Assembly: GCA_004558025.1 (NCBI GenBank) | Contig: SFEG01000026.1 | Location: 1 to 23,486 of the forward strand | Length of the DNA: 23,486 nucleotides | Source: Clostridiales bacterium | Lineage (GTDB): Bacteria; Bacillota; Clostridia; Oscillospirales; Oscillospiraceae | Direction of reading: 5' to 3' | In this document: positions 6,215-14,261 of the stretch, in pieces | Numbering within the stretch: position 1 is the first letter of the stretch | Layout of the letters: each line of letters starts with the position of its first letter | Notes under the pieces: model-generated | The model's database searches: none | What the model was told of the DNA's origin: nothing | What the model saw: only the letters and a program-made list of their open reading frames with translations | Position numbers and translations under genes: made by a program

Positions 6215-7867
6215 CTATTTAGTCCTTAGCCATGTGTTAGGACCGATGCTCGGTTGCCTCGTCCATGTGCCGCCGAAGTTGTTCGGGTTCGCGCCGCTCG
6301 TCTCGACGTAGAAACCAACTGGGTGCGCAGCAAGGAAGCTTGCGGCGGCAGAGTCTCCATCGACCGTGATTGACAGGTCGCTTGATCCGTCCCACGTCGC
6401 GGAGCCGTTCACGGCGCCCGTGATAGCAACGGTTCGGGTTGAATCAAAGCCATTGGCCTTCTCGGCGCTCTTCGCAACGGTCGCGCCTGTCTTGATGCCG
6501 TCGAGTAACGCTTTGTCGACGGCGGACATAAGCCCAGCAGCTTCTTGAGTTGCGTTTGAGTACGTGGTGTCCGTGGCGCTGATTTTCGCGCCATCAAGCG
6601 TGATGTTTTTACCCGCTATAAGTGCGTCCTGCTTGGTCGAGATTGCCGTCGCGTTCGCCGCGATAGCCTGGGCGTTAGCAGCAGCAGCATCGTTCGCAGC
6701 ATTGGCGCGTTCCTCTGCTTTTCCAGCGGCTGCAAGGGCGTTAGATGCCTCCGTTCGCGCCTCCTCCACCTTGGTAGAGATGGAGGATAGGTCTGAAGCA
6801 TCGACATCTGCGTTGAACGTGTAATTATCCAGCGTCAAGCCCTTGCCCGCGAGGTATGCGTGCCCTCCGCCTCCACTGCTTTCAGCCGCGCCCGTTGAAC
6901 TCGTCTTTGTGGTGGCATCTCTGCCGACCTCATATGAGTAGGTGGCAACGCCGCGCTCGACCTTGACCACTTTCTTGCTCACGGTCGCAGTGACGGTCGT
7001 GCCGGTGGAGTTGTCGCGCGCGCTGATGATGTCGCCGACGTCAACGTCCATGTCCTCATGAGCATCGACCTCAACGGTGCCGCTCGTCTGGTATTCGAGC
7101 AGCTTCTTCTTTCCCTCGATCTCAAGTTCGCTGGTACTCGCATTCGAGTAGTCGTAGAGCGCGCAGATTTCGTCAATTCCGAAAAGTGTTTGTTTGTGGC
7201 TAACGTTGCCGTTCTCGTCCGCGTAGAAATGGACGATTGCGCGGTTTGCGAGCTGCCCCGTTCCGGCGCAAAGAAGGTGGTTTACGCACCTGTGAACAGA
7301 CGTGATCGTGAAGTCGAGCAAATCCGAATCGACCTTGTTCGCGTAGTCTACGATGGGAGGCATGGACAGCTCGATATAGCCGTCCATCCTCCTCATTGCC
7401 AGCTTTCGACCGTTTGCCTTGGCACAGGACATGAGACCGCTATATCCGTCGCAAAAGCGGGAAAATGTGTAACTAACGGTCGAATCGTCCGAAGCTGCTT
7501 TAAAAAGGCTCTCAAGCCCCATACGAGCTATCAGCGAGGTAAGCACATCGCCAACCTTGCCGTTGACTGTCAGATACCCACTTCCAGAATCTGGCGAAAG
7601 CCTGCGCCCCGCCAAGATGCCGTGCCACGTGCGACCCTTGCACTCGACCGCGCCGGTAGCTCCGCGCCCAGACCCGCGCTTAACCTGGTCGATTACGCCT
7701 CCGTATTCGGTTGCGTCGATATAGACCAGCTGTCCCGCTGCGGGGGCGCTCTTCTCCTCCACGGTTAACGTGAGGGCATTCTCGTCCGCGCCGAACGCTA
7801 CGTCGAGCGTGAAATCTTCAATCTCACGAACGTTGCCGAGCTTGGTATCAGCCACTACTAGCACCAC
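6215..7867 (-). CDS. Tail-associated protein, ReqiPepy6 Gp37-like N-terminus with fibre-like C-terminus
   Basis: About 550 residues from a GTG at 7867. This start is chosen because GGAGGAGGG lies nine bases upstream and homologues begin near LVVADTKLG; GTG codons at 7894 and 7855 are alternatives. The first 330 residues look like the Gp37-like tail-tip/Tal domain of actinobacterial and Gram-positive siphophages. A Gly-rich hinge and an Ala/Glu-rich coiled coil (about 365-415) follow. The C-terminal part ends with HPVGFYVETSGANPNNFGGTW, a motif common at the ends of short tail fibres. It follows the Dit gene and overlaps its end by 10 bp. Role: tail tip and host contact (inference from family and position). 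Confidence 0.75.
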   Translation of the reverse strand: MVLVVADTKLGNVREIEDFTLDVAFGADENALTLTVEEKSAPAAGQLVYIDATEYGGVIDQVKRGSGRGATGAVECKGRTWHGILAGRRLSPDSGSGYLTVNGKVGDVLTSLIARMGLESLFKAASDDSTVSYTFSRFCDGYSGLMSCAKANGRKLAMRRMDGYIELSMPPIVDYANKVDSDLLDFTITSVHRCVNHLLCAGTGQLANRAIVHFYADENGNVSHKQTLFGIDEICALYDYSNASTSELEIEGKKKLLEYQTSGTVEVDAHEDMDVDVGDIISARDNSTGTTVTATVSKKVVKVERGVATYSYEVGRDATTKTSSTGAAESSGGGGHAYLAGKGLTLDNYTFNADVDASDLSSISTKVEEARTEASNALAAAGKAEERANAANDAAAANAQAIAANATAISTKQDALIAGKNITLDGAKISATDTTYSNATQEAAGLMSAVDKALLDGIKTGATVAKSAEKANGFDSTRTVAITGAVNGSATWDGSSDLSITVDGDSAAASFLAAHPVGFYVETSGANPNNFGGTWTRQPSIGPNTWLRTK

Positions 7868-8682
7868 GGCGGCTCGCCCTCCTCCTCGTACCACGTGAGG
7901 TCAAAGCCAAAGCTCATGTCCCATGCGACCTCATGCGAGCCAGTCGGTATCGGCTCGAAGATATACTCGCCGCTGCCCAACCCGCCGCCACGGTGCGCCT
8001 TTGCGAAGGCGTCGATAACAGCGCCGTCCGCATCCGTGATAGTAACGGTGCGCGAAATCGGGTCGATAGTCATGTAGCCGCCATCTGGCACGGTCGCGTC
8101 TACCTTGTACCAGCTCTCGCCGATACGGATTGCAGGGTTTACCGCCGTGCCGTAGATGGTCAGCTTTACTGGACTTTCAAACCACTCCCCCGCTTCGATG
8201 TAGGACGTGGTAAGCGGGATGCCGAGGTCATAAGGCAGGTCATATGGCAAATCGAGGTATTCATAGCTATCAGCGCTCACGGTAAGCGGCAAGTACTCGA
8301 CCGTGTGCGGCTTGCGCCAAACGCCGTCGAGCAGCACAACCGTGAGCGTCATGGTCACGACAACATCGTTGATGTCAGATGGCTCAGCCTTCACGATATA
8401 CGCGCGTTGGCTCCAACCGTCCGCGATGATGGTTCCGGGCGTGCCCTCCATCATGTCGCGGTCAGCCACGCGCCTTAGCGTGTTCGCCCTGGCGCGGTCG
8501 ATAACTTTCAGCTCAATATCGCATTCCCGCGCATCGCGCGAAATGCCTGAAAGCGAGCGGTAACCAACCGTATAGCTCCATGCCCTGCCGCGAATCGCCG
8601 TAGCAGTGCCAGCGAAAACGCCGTCAGCGTCAAGCTGCACATGGATTGAGCCTGTGCCAGAAACGTACTCAAGTTTACGCAT
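7858..8682 (-). CDS. Distal tail protein (Dit-like)
   Basis: 274 residues. The ATG at 8682 overlaps the end of the tape-measure gene, with AAGGAAGG about ten bases upstream; a TTG at 8688 is less likely. The N-terminal half has the pattern of Dit/DUF4815-type tail proteins (YRSLSGISRDARECDIELKV, then a beta-rich DVVVTMTLTVVLLDGVWRKP). The C-terminal half is a beta-sandwich-like region. Its place between tape measure and Gp37-like protein is that of Dit, the ring joining tail tube to tail tip. Family assignment rests mostly on gene order. Confidence 0.75.
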   Translation of the reverse strand: MRKLEYVSGTGSIHVQLDADGVFAGTATAIRGRAWSYTVGYRSLSGISRDARECDIELKVIDRARANTLRRVADRDMMEGTPGTIIADGWSQRAYIVKAEPSDINDVVVTMTLTVVLLDGVWRKPHTVEYLPLTVSADSYEYLDLPYDLPYDLGIPLTTSYIEAGEWFESPVKLTIYGTAVNPAIRIGESWYKVDATVPDGGYMTIDPISRTVTITDADGAVIDAFAKAHRGGGLGSGEYIFEPIPTGSHEVAWDMSFGFDLTWYEEEGEPPWC

Positions 8683-11305
8683 AGGCAACAGCCTTCCTTA
8701 CCTTGCGCCCGAAATCGCTCTCGCCCATGACGGGCGTGCATTCGGAGATGATCGCTGGGAGGTTGTTCCCGAGCCAGCCGATAACAGCCGCAGCAGATTC
8801 ATCGCGCGATGCCGATACATCCATAGCCACTCGCGCGGCAGCGGACTTGATGCCGCTCACGCCGCGAGAAGATGCGCTGAAGTCAACGGGCTGCGCGACA
8901 AGCGCGTCGTTAACAGTACCCATAGCCCTTTCGGCCATTGCTGCGGTGGAGGAAGCGGCACCGACAATCGACTTGCCGAAGTCGCCCATGAGCGCCTTAC
9001 CGGAGTACGTGGTGTATCCATGTCCCGAGAACGGTCCCCATTTAGCGGGCGAGAACGGGAACAGGCCACGAATCTTCTCGACCGCTCCAGACACTGAGGA
9101 TGTAACGGTTCCGATTGCGCCCTCGATACCATCTTTGAGGCCGTTGAGAATCGACTTGCCAGACTCTACCAGCCATGAGCCAGCACCTGAGAAGAACCCT
9201 ACGATCTTATCCTTGATTCCGGTGACGGTCGTGTATACGGAGTCGATTCCACTAGTCGCAGCACCCTTGATGCCGTTCCAAATTGAAGAGAACGCCCACT
9301 TGATGGCGCCCCACGTACCAGACCACACACCGCTGATTGTGCTGAGAACAGAGCTGATGATGGACGACACAGCTCCAATCGCCGCGCTGACGATGTTTTG
9401 GATGCCAGTCCACACGGTCTCAATGATGGACTGAATACCCGTCCACACTCCACTCCAGTCGCCGTTGATGGCGGCGAGGACGGTGCTAATGACAGCGTTT
9501 ATTACCTGCATCACGGTCGTGATAACCGTTTGGATAACAGGCCAAACAGCATTGATAACCGCAGCGATAACCGCGCATGCAGTGGAAAAGACCGTTTGGA
9601 TAATCGGCCAAACGACGGAGACAACCGCCATGATAACGTTCATTACCGTAGTGATGATGGTTTGAATCACGGGCCACACTGCATTTATAACGGCCATGAT
9701 AACCTGGCACGCCATAGAGATGTAGTTCTGCACCGTGGGCCAGACCTGCGTAACGATGAGCTGGATAGCGCTCATCACGACGGAAACGACAGCCTGAATC
9801 ACGGGCCAAACAGCCTGGATGATGCTTTGAATCACAGAGCAAGCCGTTGTGAAAGCCGCCTGAATCGTCGGCCATGCAGATACGACGAAATCCTTAACAG
9901 CACCCATTACCTGAGTTACGACCTGTTGGATAACGGGCCAGTATTGGGTAACAGCGCCCTGAATCACGGAGCAAGCCGTGGTAACTGCCTGCTGGATGTA
10001 AGGCCACACCTGAGCAGCCGCCGATTGGATACCAGACCAGGCGGAGTTGATGGCGTTGCGCACGTCCTCGTTAGAGTTATAGAGCGCAGCAAGGCCGACA
10101 ACGACTGCCGCGATTGCAGCGATTATCAGGCCAACAGGACCACCGGCAACGGCAGAAAGCGCCGCGCCAAGCGATTTGAAGCCGGACACGATACCGAAAA
10201 CCTTCTGCATTCCGCCCATGACAGGCAAAAGCATAGTGAATGCCGTGATAGCTGGCATGATAGCGGGTGCAAGCTGGTTGAAAACGTTAACGATTCCGTC
10301 AAGGAAACCGCTAGGCAACGCGCTTTTGATTTGGCCGAAAACGGAAGCGATTCCGCTCACGCCTTTTGAAACAACGTCCTTGATGCCGTAGATAACCGTA
10401 GAGATCGCATCAGCGGTCTTGCCAAAGCTTCCGCTAAAGGCGTTAATCGCGCCTGAGATGTTTTCAGCTCCAACCGCATTGATAATCGTCTGAACGGCTT
10501 TCGCAACGCGGTTCGAGATGTTATCAAGCGCAGTACCGATGCCCTGCGTTGAGTCCTTGGCCTGCTGCGCGAACGATGCGAAACCGTCAACGCCCTCTTG
10601 GTCGAGCTTTAAAACGGCTGCGTTGAAGTCATCCATCGTAATGGAGCCGTCTTTTAGGGCATTGTACAGGTCTTTAGAGTTAGCGGTCGGTCCAATAAGC
10701 GCCTTCGCCACCTGGTTTAGCTGCCCAGGCATGACCTCCTGCAAGGTCTTCCAGTCTTGCAGTTCTGGCTTGCCTTTGCTCAGGATTTGGCTGTATTGCT
10801 GCATCGCGCGAGAAACGTCTGCTGTCGATGCGCCGGAGGCCAGGCACATGTCGTTGAAAGCGATGCCGATATTCGTCGCTTCATCAAGGGAGCCGCACAA
10901 TGGCGCAAGCTGCTGAACCATTGATGTAAGCCCAGGCAACGATGTAGGCAGACCATCGATAGACGCGGACATCTTTTTAATCGATGCTTCGGCTTCTTGG
11001 CTCGAATACCCAAGGTTCTTCATGACCTTGGGGAAGTTGTTCATGGTGTCTACGCGCCCTATTGCGCTGCCGAGCGAATTTGAGATAGCGTCGAACGCCT
11101 TGCTCGTGACGCTCGAAACAAGGCCCATGACCGCACCGGCCTTGGCGGAAAGCCCGGAGCTGAACTTACCGCCAGCGTCTGAGCCAGCCTTGCCGCCAAT
11201 CTTGGATGCGCCGGAGAAAGCGCCGTCAAGCTGGTCGGCGATTGATGATGTCAGGTTATCGAATTTCGGCGTGAGCAGAACGGAGCCGCTCGCCACATCA
11301 GCCAT
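8675..11305 (-). CDS. Tail tape measure protein
   Basis: 876 residues, the longest gene, which sets tail length and helps genome delivery. The N-terminus carries alpha-helical tape-measure features (DTMNNFPKVMKNLGYS and LNQVAKALIGPT, about 86-210). A hydrophobic segment lies at about 390-408 (GLIIAAIAAVVVGLAALY). Residues 434-609 are eight repeats of 22 residues beginning WPxIQ. The C-terminal 200 residues include FPFSPAKWGPFSGHG, often seen at tape-measure C-termini. The start has GGGGTGA upstream and is 5 bp from the chaperone stop. Predicted tail length of a few tens up to about 130 nm is family-based inference. Confidence 0.93.
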   Translation of the reverse strand: MADVASGSVLLTPKFDNLTSSIADQLDGAFSGASKIGGKAGSDAGGKFSSGLSAKAGAVMGLVSSVTSKAFDAISNSLGSAIGRVDTMNNFPKVMKNLGYSSQEAEASIKKMSASIDGLPTSLPGLTSMVQQLAPLCGSLDEATNIGIAFNDMCLASGASTADVSRAMQQYSQILSKGKPELQDWKTLQEVMPGQLNQVAKALIGPTANSKDLYNALKDGSITMDDFNAAVLKLDQEGVDGFASFAQQAKDSTQGIGTALDNISNRVAKAVQTIINAVGAENISGAINAFSGSFGKTADAISTVIYGIKDVVSKGVSGIASVFGQIKSALPSGFLDGIVNVFNQLAPAIMPAITAFTMLLPVMGGMQKVFGIVSGFKSLGAALSAVAGGPVGLIIAAIAAVVVGLAALYNSNEDVRNAINSAWSGIQSAAAQVWPYIQQAVTTACSVIQGAVTQYWPVIQQVVTQVMGAVKDFVVSAWPTIQAAFTTACSVIQSIIQAVWPVIQAVVSVVMSAIQLIVTQVWPTVQNYISMACQVIMAVINAVWPVIQTIITTVMNVIMAVVSVVWPIIQTVFSTACAVIAAVINAVWPVIQTVITTVMQVINAVISTVLAAINGDWSGVWTGIQSIIETVWTGIQNIVSAAIGAVSSIISSVLSTISGVWSGTWGAIKWAFSSIWNGIKGAATSGIDSVYTTVTGIKDKIVGFFSGAGSWLVESGKSILNGLKDGIEGAIGTVTSSVSGAVEKIRGLFPFSPAKWGPFSGHGYTTYSGKALMGDFGKSIVGAASSTAAMAERAMGTVNDALVAQPVDFSASSRGVSGIKSAAARVAMDVSASRDESAAAVIGWLGNNLPAIISECTPVMGESDFGRKVRKAVAYA
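9479..10006 (-). repeat. Eight tandem 66-bp (22-residue) repeats inside the tape-measure gene
   Basis: WP pairs recur exactly every 22 residues from Trp434: WPYIQ, WPVIQ, WPTIQ, WPVIQ, WPTVQ, WPVIQ, WPIIQ, WPVIQ. Units alternate between a TAC-type (for example TTACSVIQ) and a VM-type (for example TTVMQVIN), so the true period may be 44 residues repeated four times. 22 residues is two hendecads, suggesting a right-handed coiled coil. Confidence 0.9.
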
Positions 11306-11309
11306 TCAA

Positions 11310-11731
11310 TCACCCCTGTTCGCCCTTTCCCTCCATCTCTACCGTGACGGATGATGGTCGGCGGGGAGCGAAAAGCAGCTCGTCCACCCTCACCTTGCTC
11401 ACATCGAGATGGTTCTTCGTTTCTTTCTTCTTGGATGCCTTCGGGCGCGGTATCGGCTTGGGCTTCCTTCCCTTGCCGCCTCCCAACCCGTAGGCGATAT
11501 TTGCGAGCTGGTCGGAGATGAGCGCGAGGATGTACGTGTTCTCATCCCATGCCAGCTCGGGGTGTAGGCGTTTCAGCGTGCGCGACGATAGGGGGAGCTG
11601 GACGGCAAGAACGGCGATAGCGCCGAACTCGCCCGCGTCCATCAAACCGTCTAGGTTGAGGCCGTAATACTGCTGGAAGTCGGCGTAAAGCTCGTCTCGC
11701 CCGTCGAGCAGGACGGGAACGAGCGCCGCTA
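11310..11731 (-). CDS. Tail assembly chaperone, frameshift-made extension (T part of G-T)
   Basis: An open frame of about 140 residues that continues from the -1 frame of the slippery site at 11732-11738 and has no good start of its own: the first in-frame TTG/ATG (11645/11642) has no ribosome site. It begins LAALVPVLLDGRDELY and ends EMEGKGEQG. A Lys/Arg/Pro-rich region (GRKPKPIPRPKASKKK) is typical of DUF5361-like chaperone extensions. It is made only as a fusion to the upstream protein. Such G-T proteins bind the tape measure during tail assembly and are absent from the virion. It lies directly before the tape-measure gene. Confidence 0.85.
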
Positions 11732-11738
11732 GTTTTTT
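11690..11738 (-). promoter_or_regulatory. Programmed -1 ribosomal frameshift site with downstream stem-loop
   Basis: The minus strand reads GTA AAA AAC TAG, giving a perfect A AAA AAC slippery heptamer (plus 11738-11732) immediately before the stop of the first chaperone. A few bases downstream, GCTCG/CGAGC (11724-11720/11694-11690) and CCCGTC/GACGGG (11717-11712/11705-11700) form a two-part stem-loop. The -1 frame is open into the next ORF. This is the classical tail-chaperone G/G-T arrangement. Confidence 0.9.
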
Positions 11739-12145
11739 ACTTCGATGCCCTCGAACAGCGCATTCTCGATGCGCATGATTTCCTCGAAGTCCTCATAGCC
11801 CATCTTGGCCTTGACCACGGCGCACACCTTGTCATCGACCTTGCCGCCGAAAACGAAATCGTAGAGCGCCAGAGCGTCGGAAATCGGCGCGTCCTTGCCC
11901 TCGTTCGCGTATTTCTGGAACTTGCCGAACATGCGGATGAACTCGCGCGACTTGATGCGGCGCATGTCGATTCGGTACGTCTCGCCCTCGAACTCGACAT
12001 CCTTCTCATAGGGTTCCTTGCAATCATGGACTACCTTGAAATTGGGCTCGCGGTCCATGTAACGAGCCGTGATAGCCTCGCGCTGGTTCTCCTTGGCGGT
12101 TGCGTACTCGCGGAGCTGTTCGGGGGTCATGTCTTCGATATTCAT
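11729..12145 (-). CDS. Tail assembly chaperone (G part)
   Basis: 138 residues beginning MNIEDMTPEQLREY. It is acidic and helical, and its length and position are typical of the first tail chaperone. AAAGGA lies before the ATG at 12145. A reading starting at 12334 would run through the hairpin at 12166-12228 and has no ribosome site. It ends at TAG right after an AAAAAAC heptamer, where a share of ribosomes shift to make the longer fusion. It acts in the cytoplasm as an assembly factor for tail tube around the tape measure. Confidence 0.88.
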   Translation of the reverse strand: MNIEDMTPEQLREYATAKENQREAITARYMDREPNFKVVHDCKEPYEKDVEFEGETYRIDMRRIKSREFIRMFGKFQKYANEGKDAPISDALALYDFVFGGKVDDKVCAVVKAKMGYEDFEEIMRIENALFEGIEVKN

Positions 12146-12165
12146 TTGAATCCTTTCGGTAGGCT

Positions 12166-12228
12166 CATGGAGGACGGTGGCAACGGCTCTAGCGCCTACT
12201 ACCAGAGCCGCCGTCGCCGCCCTCCATG
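12166..12228 (-). other. Long intercistronic hairpin between tail tube and tail chaperone genes
   Basis: Two 25-nt arms (12166-12190 and 12204-12228) pair around a 13-nt loop. 20 pairs are Watson-Crick. On the minus (mRNA) strand three of the five differences are G-U, giving 23 of 25. No T run follows on minus, so it may be an mRNA stability or processing element below the abundant tail-tube message, or may slow transcription. The loop side is 20 bp upstream of the chaperone start. Confidence 0.6.
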
Positions 12229-12245
12229 CGAAATGGGCGGTTTTT
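12217..12245 (+). terminator. Possible rightward terminator (antisense) in the tail region
   Basis: On plus, CCGCCC (12217-12222) and GGGCGG (12235-12240) are followed at once by five T. It overlaps one arm of the long hairpin above. It could stop antisense transcripts, but only a 6-bp stem is clear. Confidence 0.3.
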
Positions 12246-12258
12246 GTCGTGGCTGTCG

Positions 12259-12864
12259 CTAGGCGGCGACGGTAGTGGTGTCGTAGATGTACTCGCGCAT
12301 AGTGTCTCCGTCGAATGCGTCGGAGGGCAGGCACTTGATGGTGGGCGAGTAAGCTGCGAGGTCGGAGTTGTTCATCTCCATGTCATCGCGCTCGACGATC
12401 ACGCCGTTGGGAACGACAACGCGCTTTACCTTGGTGTCGGAAACGACGCAGTCAAAGATATAGAGGTGCGATGCGGTGAAGTTCTTGTTGTGGCGCACGG
12501 TCGTGGTGCCCTTGTTGTCAGTAGTGACGTTCGCGTCGCCGTAGACAGACTTCAGCACGGAATCGCGGGTTTCGAGGAAACTGACCTCGATGGTCTCGCC
12601 GAAGCTGGACATGGGCGAGGCCACGATAGCGCCAGACCAATCAGAGATATCGTCGGTATCGGTATCGGCTGCAATGGTGATACCGTCCTCGGAGATGTAG
12701 CCAAGCGACTTGAGCGTGGTCTGGGACCCGCAAAGCTCCGCAAGGGTCTTGGTCATATCGAGGAACGGGGTCGGGTCGGTACCGGCGGGGGCGACACAGG
12801 CGTAACCGCCCTCGCGGCCCTTGGCGATGCCGAGGTTGGAAGTATCGAGCATGGATTCAGCCAT
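12259..12864 (-). CDS. Major tail (tube) protein
   Basis: 201 residues, MAESMLDTSNLGIAKGREGG onward. It is beta-rich with a Gly/Asp/Thr composition like siphophage tail tube proteins. GAAAGGAA precedes the ATG at 12864. Location after the tail-terminator gene and before the chaperones is the position of the tube gene in the conserved head-to-tail order. It polymerises into the tail tube. Assignment is mostly by position and size; no Ig-like C-terminal domain is evident. Confidence 0.82.
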   Translation of the reverse strand: MAESMLDTSNLGIAKGREGGYACVAPAGTDPTPFLDMTKTLAELCGSQTTLKSLGYISEDGITIAADTDTDDISDWSGAIVASPMSSFGETIEVSFLETRDSVLKSVYGDANVTTDNKGTTTVRHNKNFTASHLYIFDCVVSDTKVKRVVVPNGVIVERDDMEMNNSDLAAYSPTIKCLPSDAFDGDTMREYIYDTTTVAA

Positions 12865-12898
12865 GTTGCAATTCCTTTCTCATGGAAAAGCCGCCACG

Positions 12899-13249
12899 CT
12901 ACGGGCGCGTGACGGCGTAGAAATCTAGTTGATAGCGCGAAGACCCGCTATCTGGGTCTGGGAAGGCGTAGATGCCACCGACGGAGCATGAGCACACGTT
13001 GGGGCACGTCTCGCGCATGTTGATGAGCACCTCGCGGGCCATGAGCGCGAGCGTGTAAGCCTCCGTCTCCGTTTCGGCCCACACCTGTACGGCAAGGTTC
13101 GGCTCGTCCTTGCCGCGCGAGTAACCGCCGCCCGTGCGCTCGACCGTGGTGAAGCGTTTCGGGCGCTTTGCTGGTACTGCTGAGCTTGACGGTACGCCCA
13201 GACCTTTTCGGAGCGCGGCGCATGTCGCCGCGATCACGTCGAAGCTCAT
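12899..13249 (-). CDS. Tail terminator / tail completion protein
   Basis: 116 residues from ATG 13249, chosen because it overlaps the stop of the gene before as ATGA; an ATG at 13258 is too close to the AAGAAGGG ribosome site. The pattern (N-terminal helix VIAATCAALRKGLG, central PNLAVQVWAETETEAYTLA, end YQLDFYAV) matches the small alpha/beta tail-completion proteins (gp17/gpU-like) that cap the tail for joining to the head. It immediately precedes the tube gene. Functional naming is by position and fold-like pattern. Confidence 0.7.
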   Translation of the reverse strand: MSFDVIAATCAALRKGLGVPSSSAVPAKRPKRFTTVERTGGGYSRGKDEPNLAVQVWAETETEAYTLALMAREVLINMRETCPNVCSCSVGGIYAFPDPDSGSSRYQLDFYAVTRP

Positions 13250-13542
13250 ACGCCGCATCCCTTCTTTAATGTGTTGTGTTTAAGGTTGTCGATGTATGCG
13301 TCGGAGTTCGCAACGCCGACGCGGGCGGATGCCGTCTTTTCGAGCATCTTCAGCTGGCAGTCGTATACGGGGTTTCCGTGCGAGAGATGCGCGAGCGCAT
13401 TGCATCGCGCCGCCGCCTTCTCGCCTTGCGCCATGAGCATGGAGGAAACAGCGCCGCCCTTGGTTATCTCGACGATTCCGCGCTCGACGGGCCTGATTCT
13501 GCCGACGCGCCGCATCTTCAGCGACCATCCACCCTTAGCCAT
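13246..13542 (-). CDS. HK97 gp10-like tail/neck protein
   Basis: 98 residues from ATG 13542, MAKGGWSLKMRRVGRIRPVE onward. This start overlaps the stop of the preceding gene by 8 bp. A longer reading from 13641 would cover the end of that gene and has no ribosome site. Basic N-terminus, an Ala-rich helix with a Cys (GEKAAARCNALAHLS) and position two genes before the tube fit the HK97 gp10/minor tail family at the neck. Exact role in head-tail joining is inferred. Confidence 0.65.
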   Translation of the reverse strand: MAKGGWSLKMRRVGRIRPVERGIVEITKGGAVSSMLMAQGEKAAARCNALAHLSHGNPVYDCQLKMLEKTASARVGVANSDAYIDNLKHNTLKKGCGV

Positions 13543-13876
13543 CGCACACCACGCATTCGACGGTTCTGTTCCATTCTCCAGGGCAGTTCGCGTCAAGGTA
13601 TGTCTGCGGGTCTCCGATGACTTTGTACTCGCGCCCTCCATACCTAATCAGGCAGCCGCGGAGGGATGCCGAGTACGTCTTGGGGAAGTGGAATGTCATT
13701 GAGACGGTCACGCCGTTCGGGCGGGATGCCTCCAAATCACTTGTTGCGCCCGGCTGCGGGAGGACGTTGGCGACAGGCTCTGAGACCCATTCGCCGGGCA
13801 CCTCGTTGCCGTGCGCGTCCACTGCGTCTGTGCTACGACGCAATACCTCAACTGCACAACCGCTAATCAGCTGCAT
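13535..13876 (-). CDS. Head closure / head-tail stopper protein
   Basis: About 113 residues from ATG 13876 (GTG 13885 possible), overlapping the end of the adaptor gene. The sequence contains a beta-barrel-like pattern (NGVTVSMTFHFPKTYSASL, then LIRYGGREYKVIGDPQTY) typical of SPP1 gp16/HK97 gp7-like stopper proteins that plug the connector after DNA packaging. Gene order adaptor, stopper, gp10-like, tail terminator is standard. Confidence 0.7.
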   Translation of the reverse strand: MQLISGCAVEVLRRSTDAVDAHGNEVPGEWVSEPVANVLPQPGATSDLEASRPNGVTVSMTFHFPKTYSASLRGCLIRYGGREYKVIGDPQTYLDANCPGEWNRTVECVVCDG

Positions 13877-14249
13877 ACCGGTCACCCGCCATCATCCGGC
13901 AGGAATGGACAGCGCCGGAGTTAAGCCCCAGAAGGTCAAGCTCGGACGGCAGCGGGCGCATATACTGGTCGAGCAGCGATACGGACGCAGTGTAGCTCCC
14001 AGCCGTCTGGCTGTACTGGCTCACGCCGCCCATGCCAGCTGGTGCCGACAGTGCGCGGTTCACCATCGCCATGCACACGGTGGAGAGGTTGAGATCTAAA
14101 ACCTCGTCCTCCCCCGACGCGTACCCGTCCATCTTGCCGAGAAGGTAGCCAGTTGCGCGAAGCAACAGCGCTTCAAGCCGCTTCTCGTCGGCTACCGCGC
14201 CATATGCCGCCGTGTATTCCTCGGGTGTAGCAAATGCCTTGATAGCCAT
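13863..14249 (-). CDS. Head-tail adaptor (Gp19/Gp15/Gp42-like connector)
   Basis: 128 residues, MAIKAFATPEEYTAAYGAVA onward. The N-terminal half is helical with the FATPEEYTAAYG...EKRLEALLLRATGYL pattern of the Gp19/Gp15/Gp42 connector family, which forms a ring under the portal. GGAG lies about nine bases before the ATG. It follows directly after the major capsid gene. Confidence 0.82.
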   Translation of the reverse strand: MAIKAFATPEEYTAAYGAVADEKRLEALLLRATGYLLGKMDGYASGEDEVLDLNLSTVCMAMVNRALSAPAGMGGVSQYSQTAGSYTASVSLLDQYMRPLPSELDLLGLNSGAVHSCRMMAGDRYAAD

Positions 14250-14261
14250 CTTGAATCACTC

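Noticed and set aside
7058..7768. 236-codon plus-strand ORF
   Set aside because: It lies wholly inside the Gp37-like tail gene with no ribosome site, and its sequence is unlike any protein.
9398..10369. 323-codon plus-strand ORF rich in Asp, Asn and His
   Set aside because: It is the mirror of the tape-measure repeats. The unusual composition follows from the opposite strand of the WPxIQ repeat.
12146..12334. N-terminal extension of the tail chaperone
   Set aside because: It would translate a 25-bp hairpin into a His/Arg-rich stretch and overlap the tail-tube gene end. A proper ribosome site exists before 12145.
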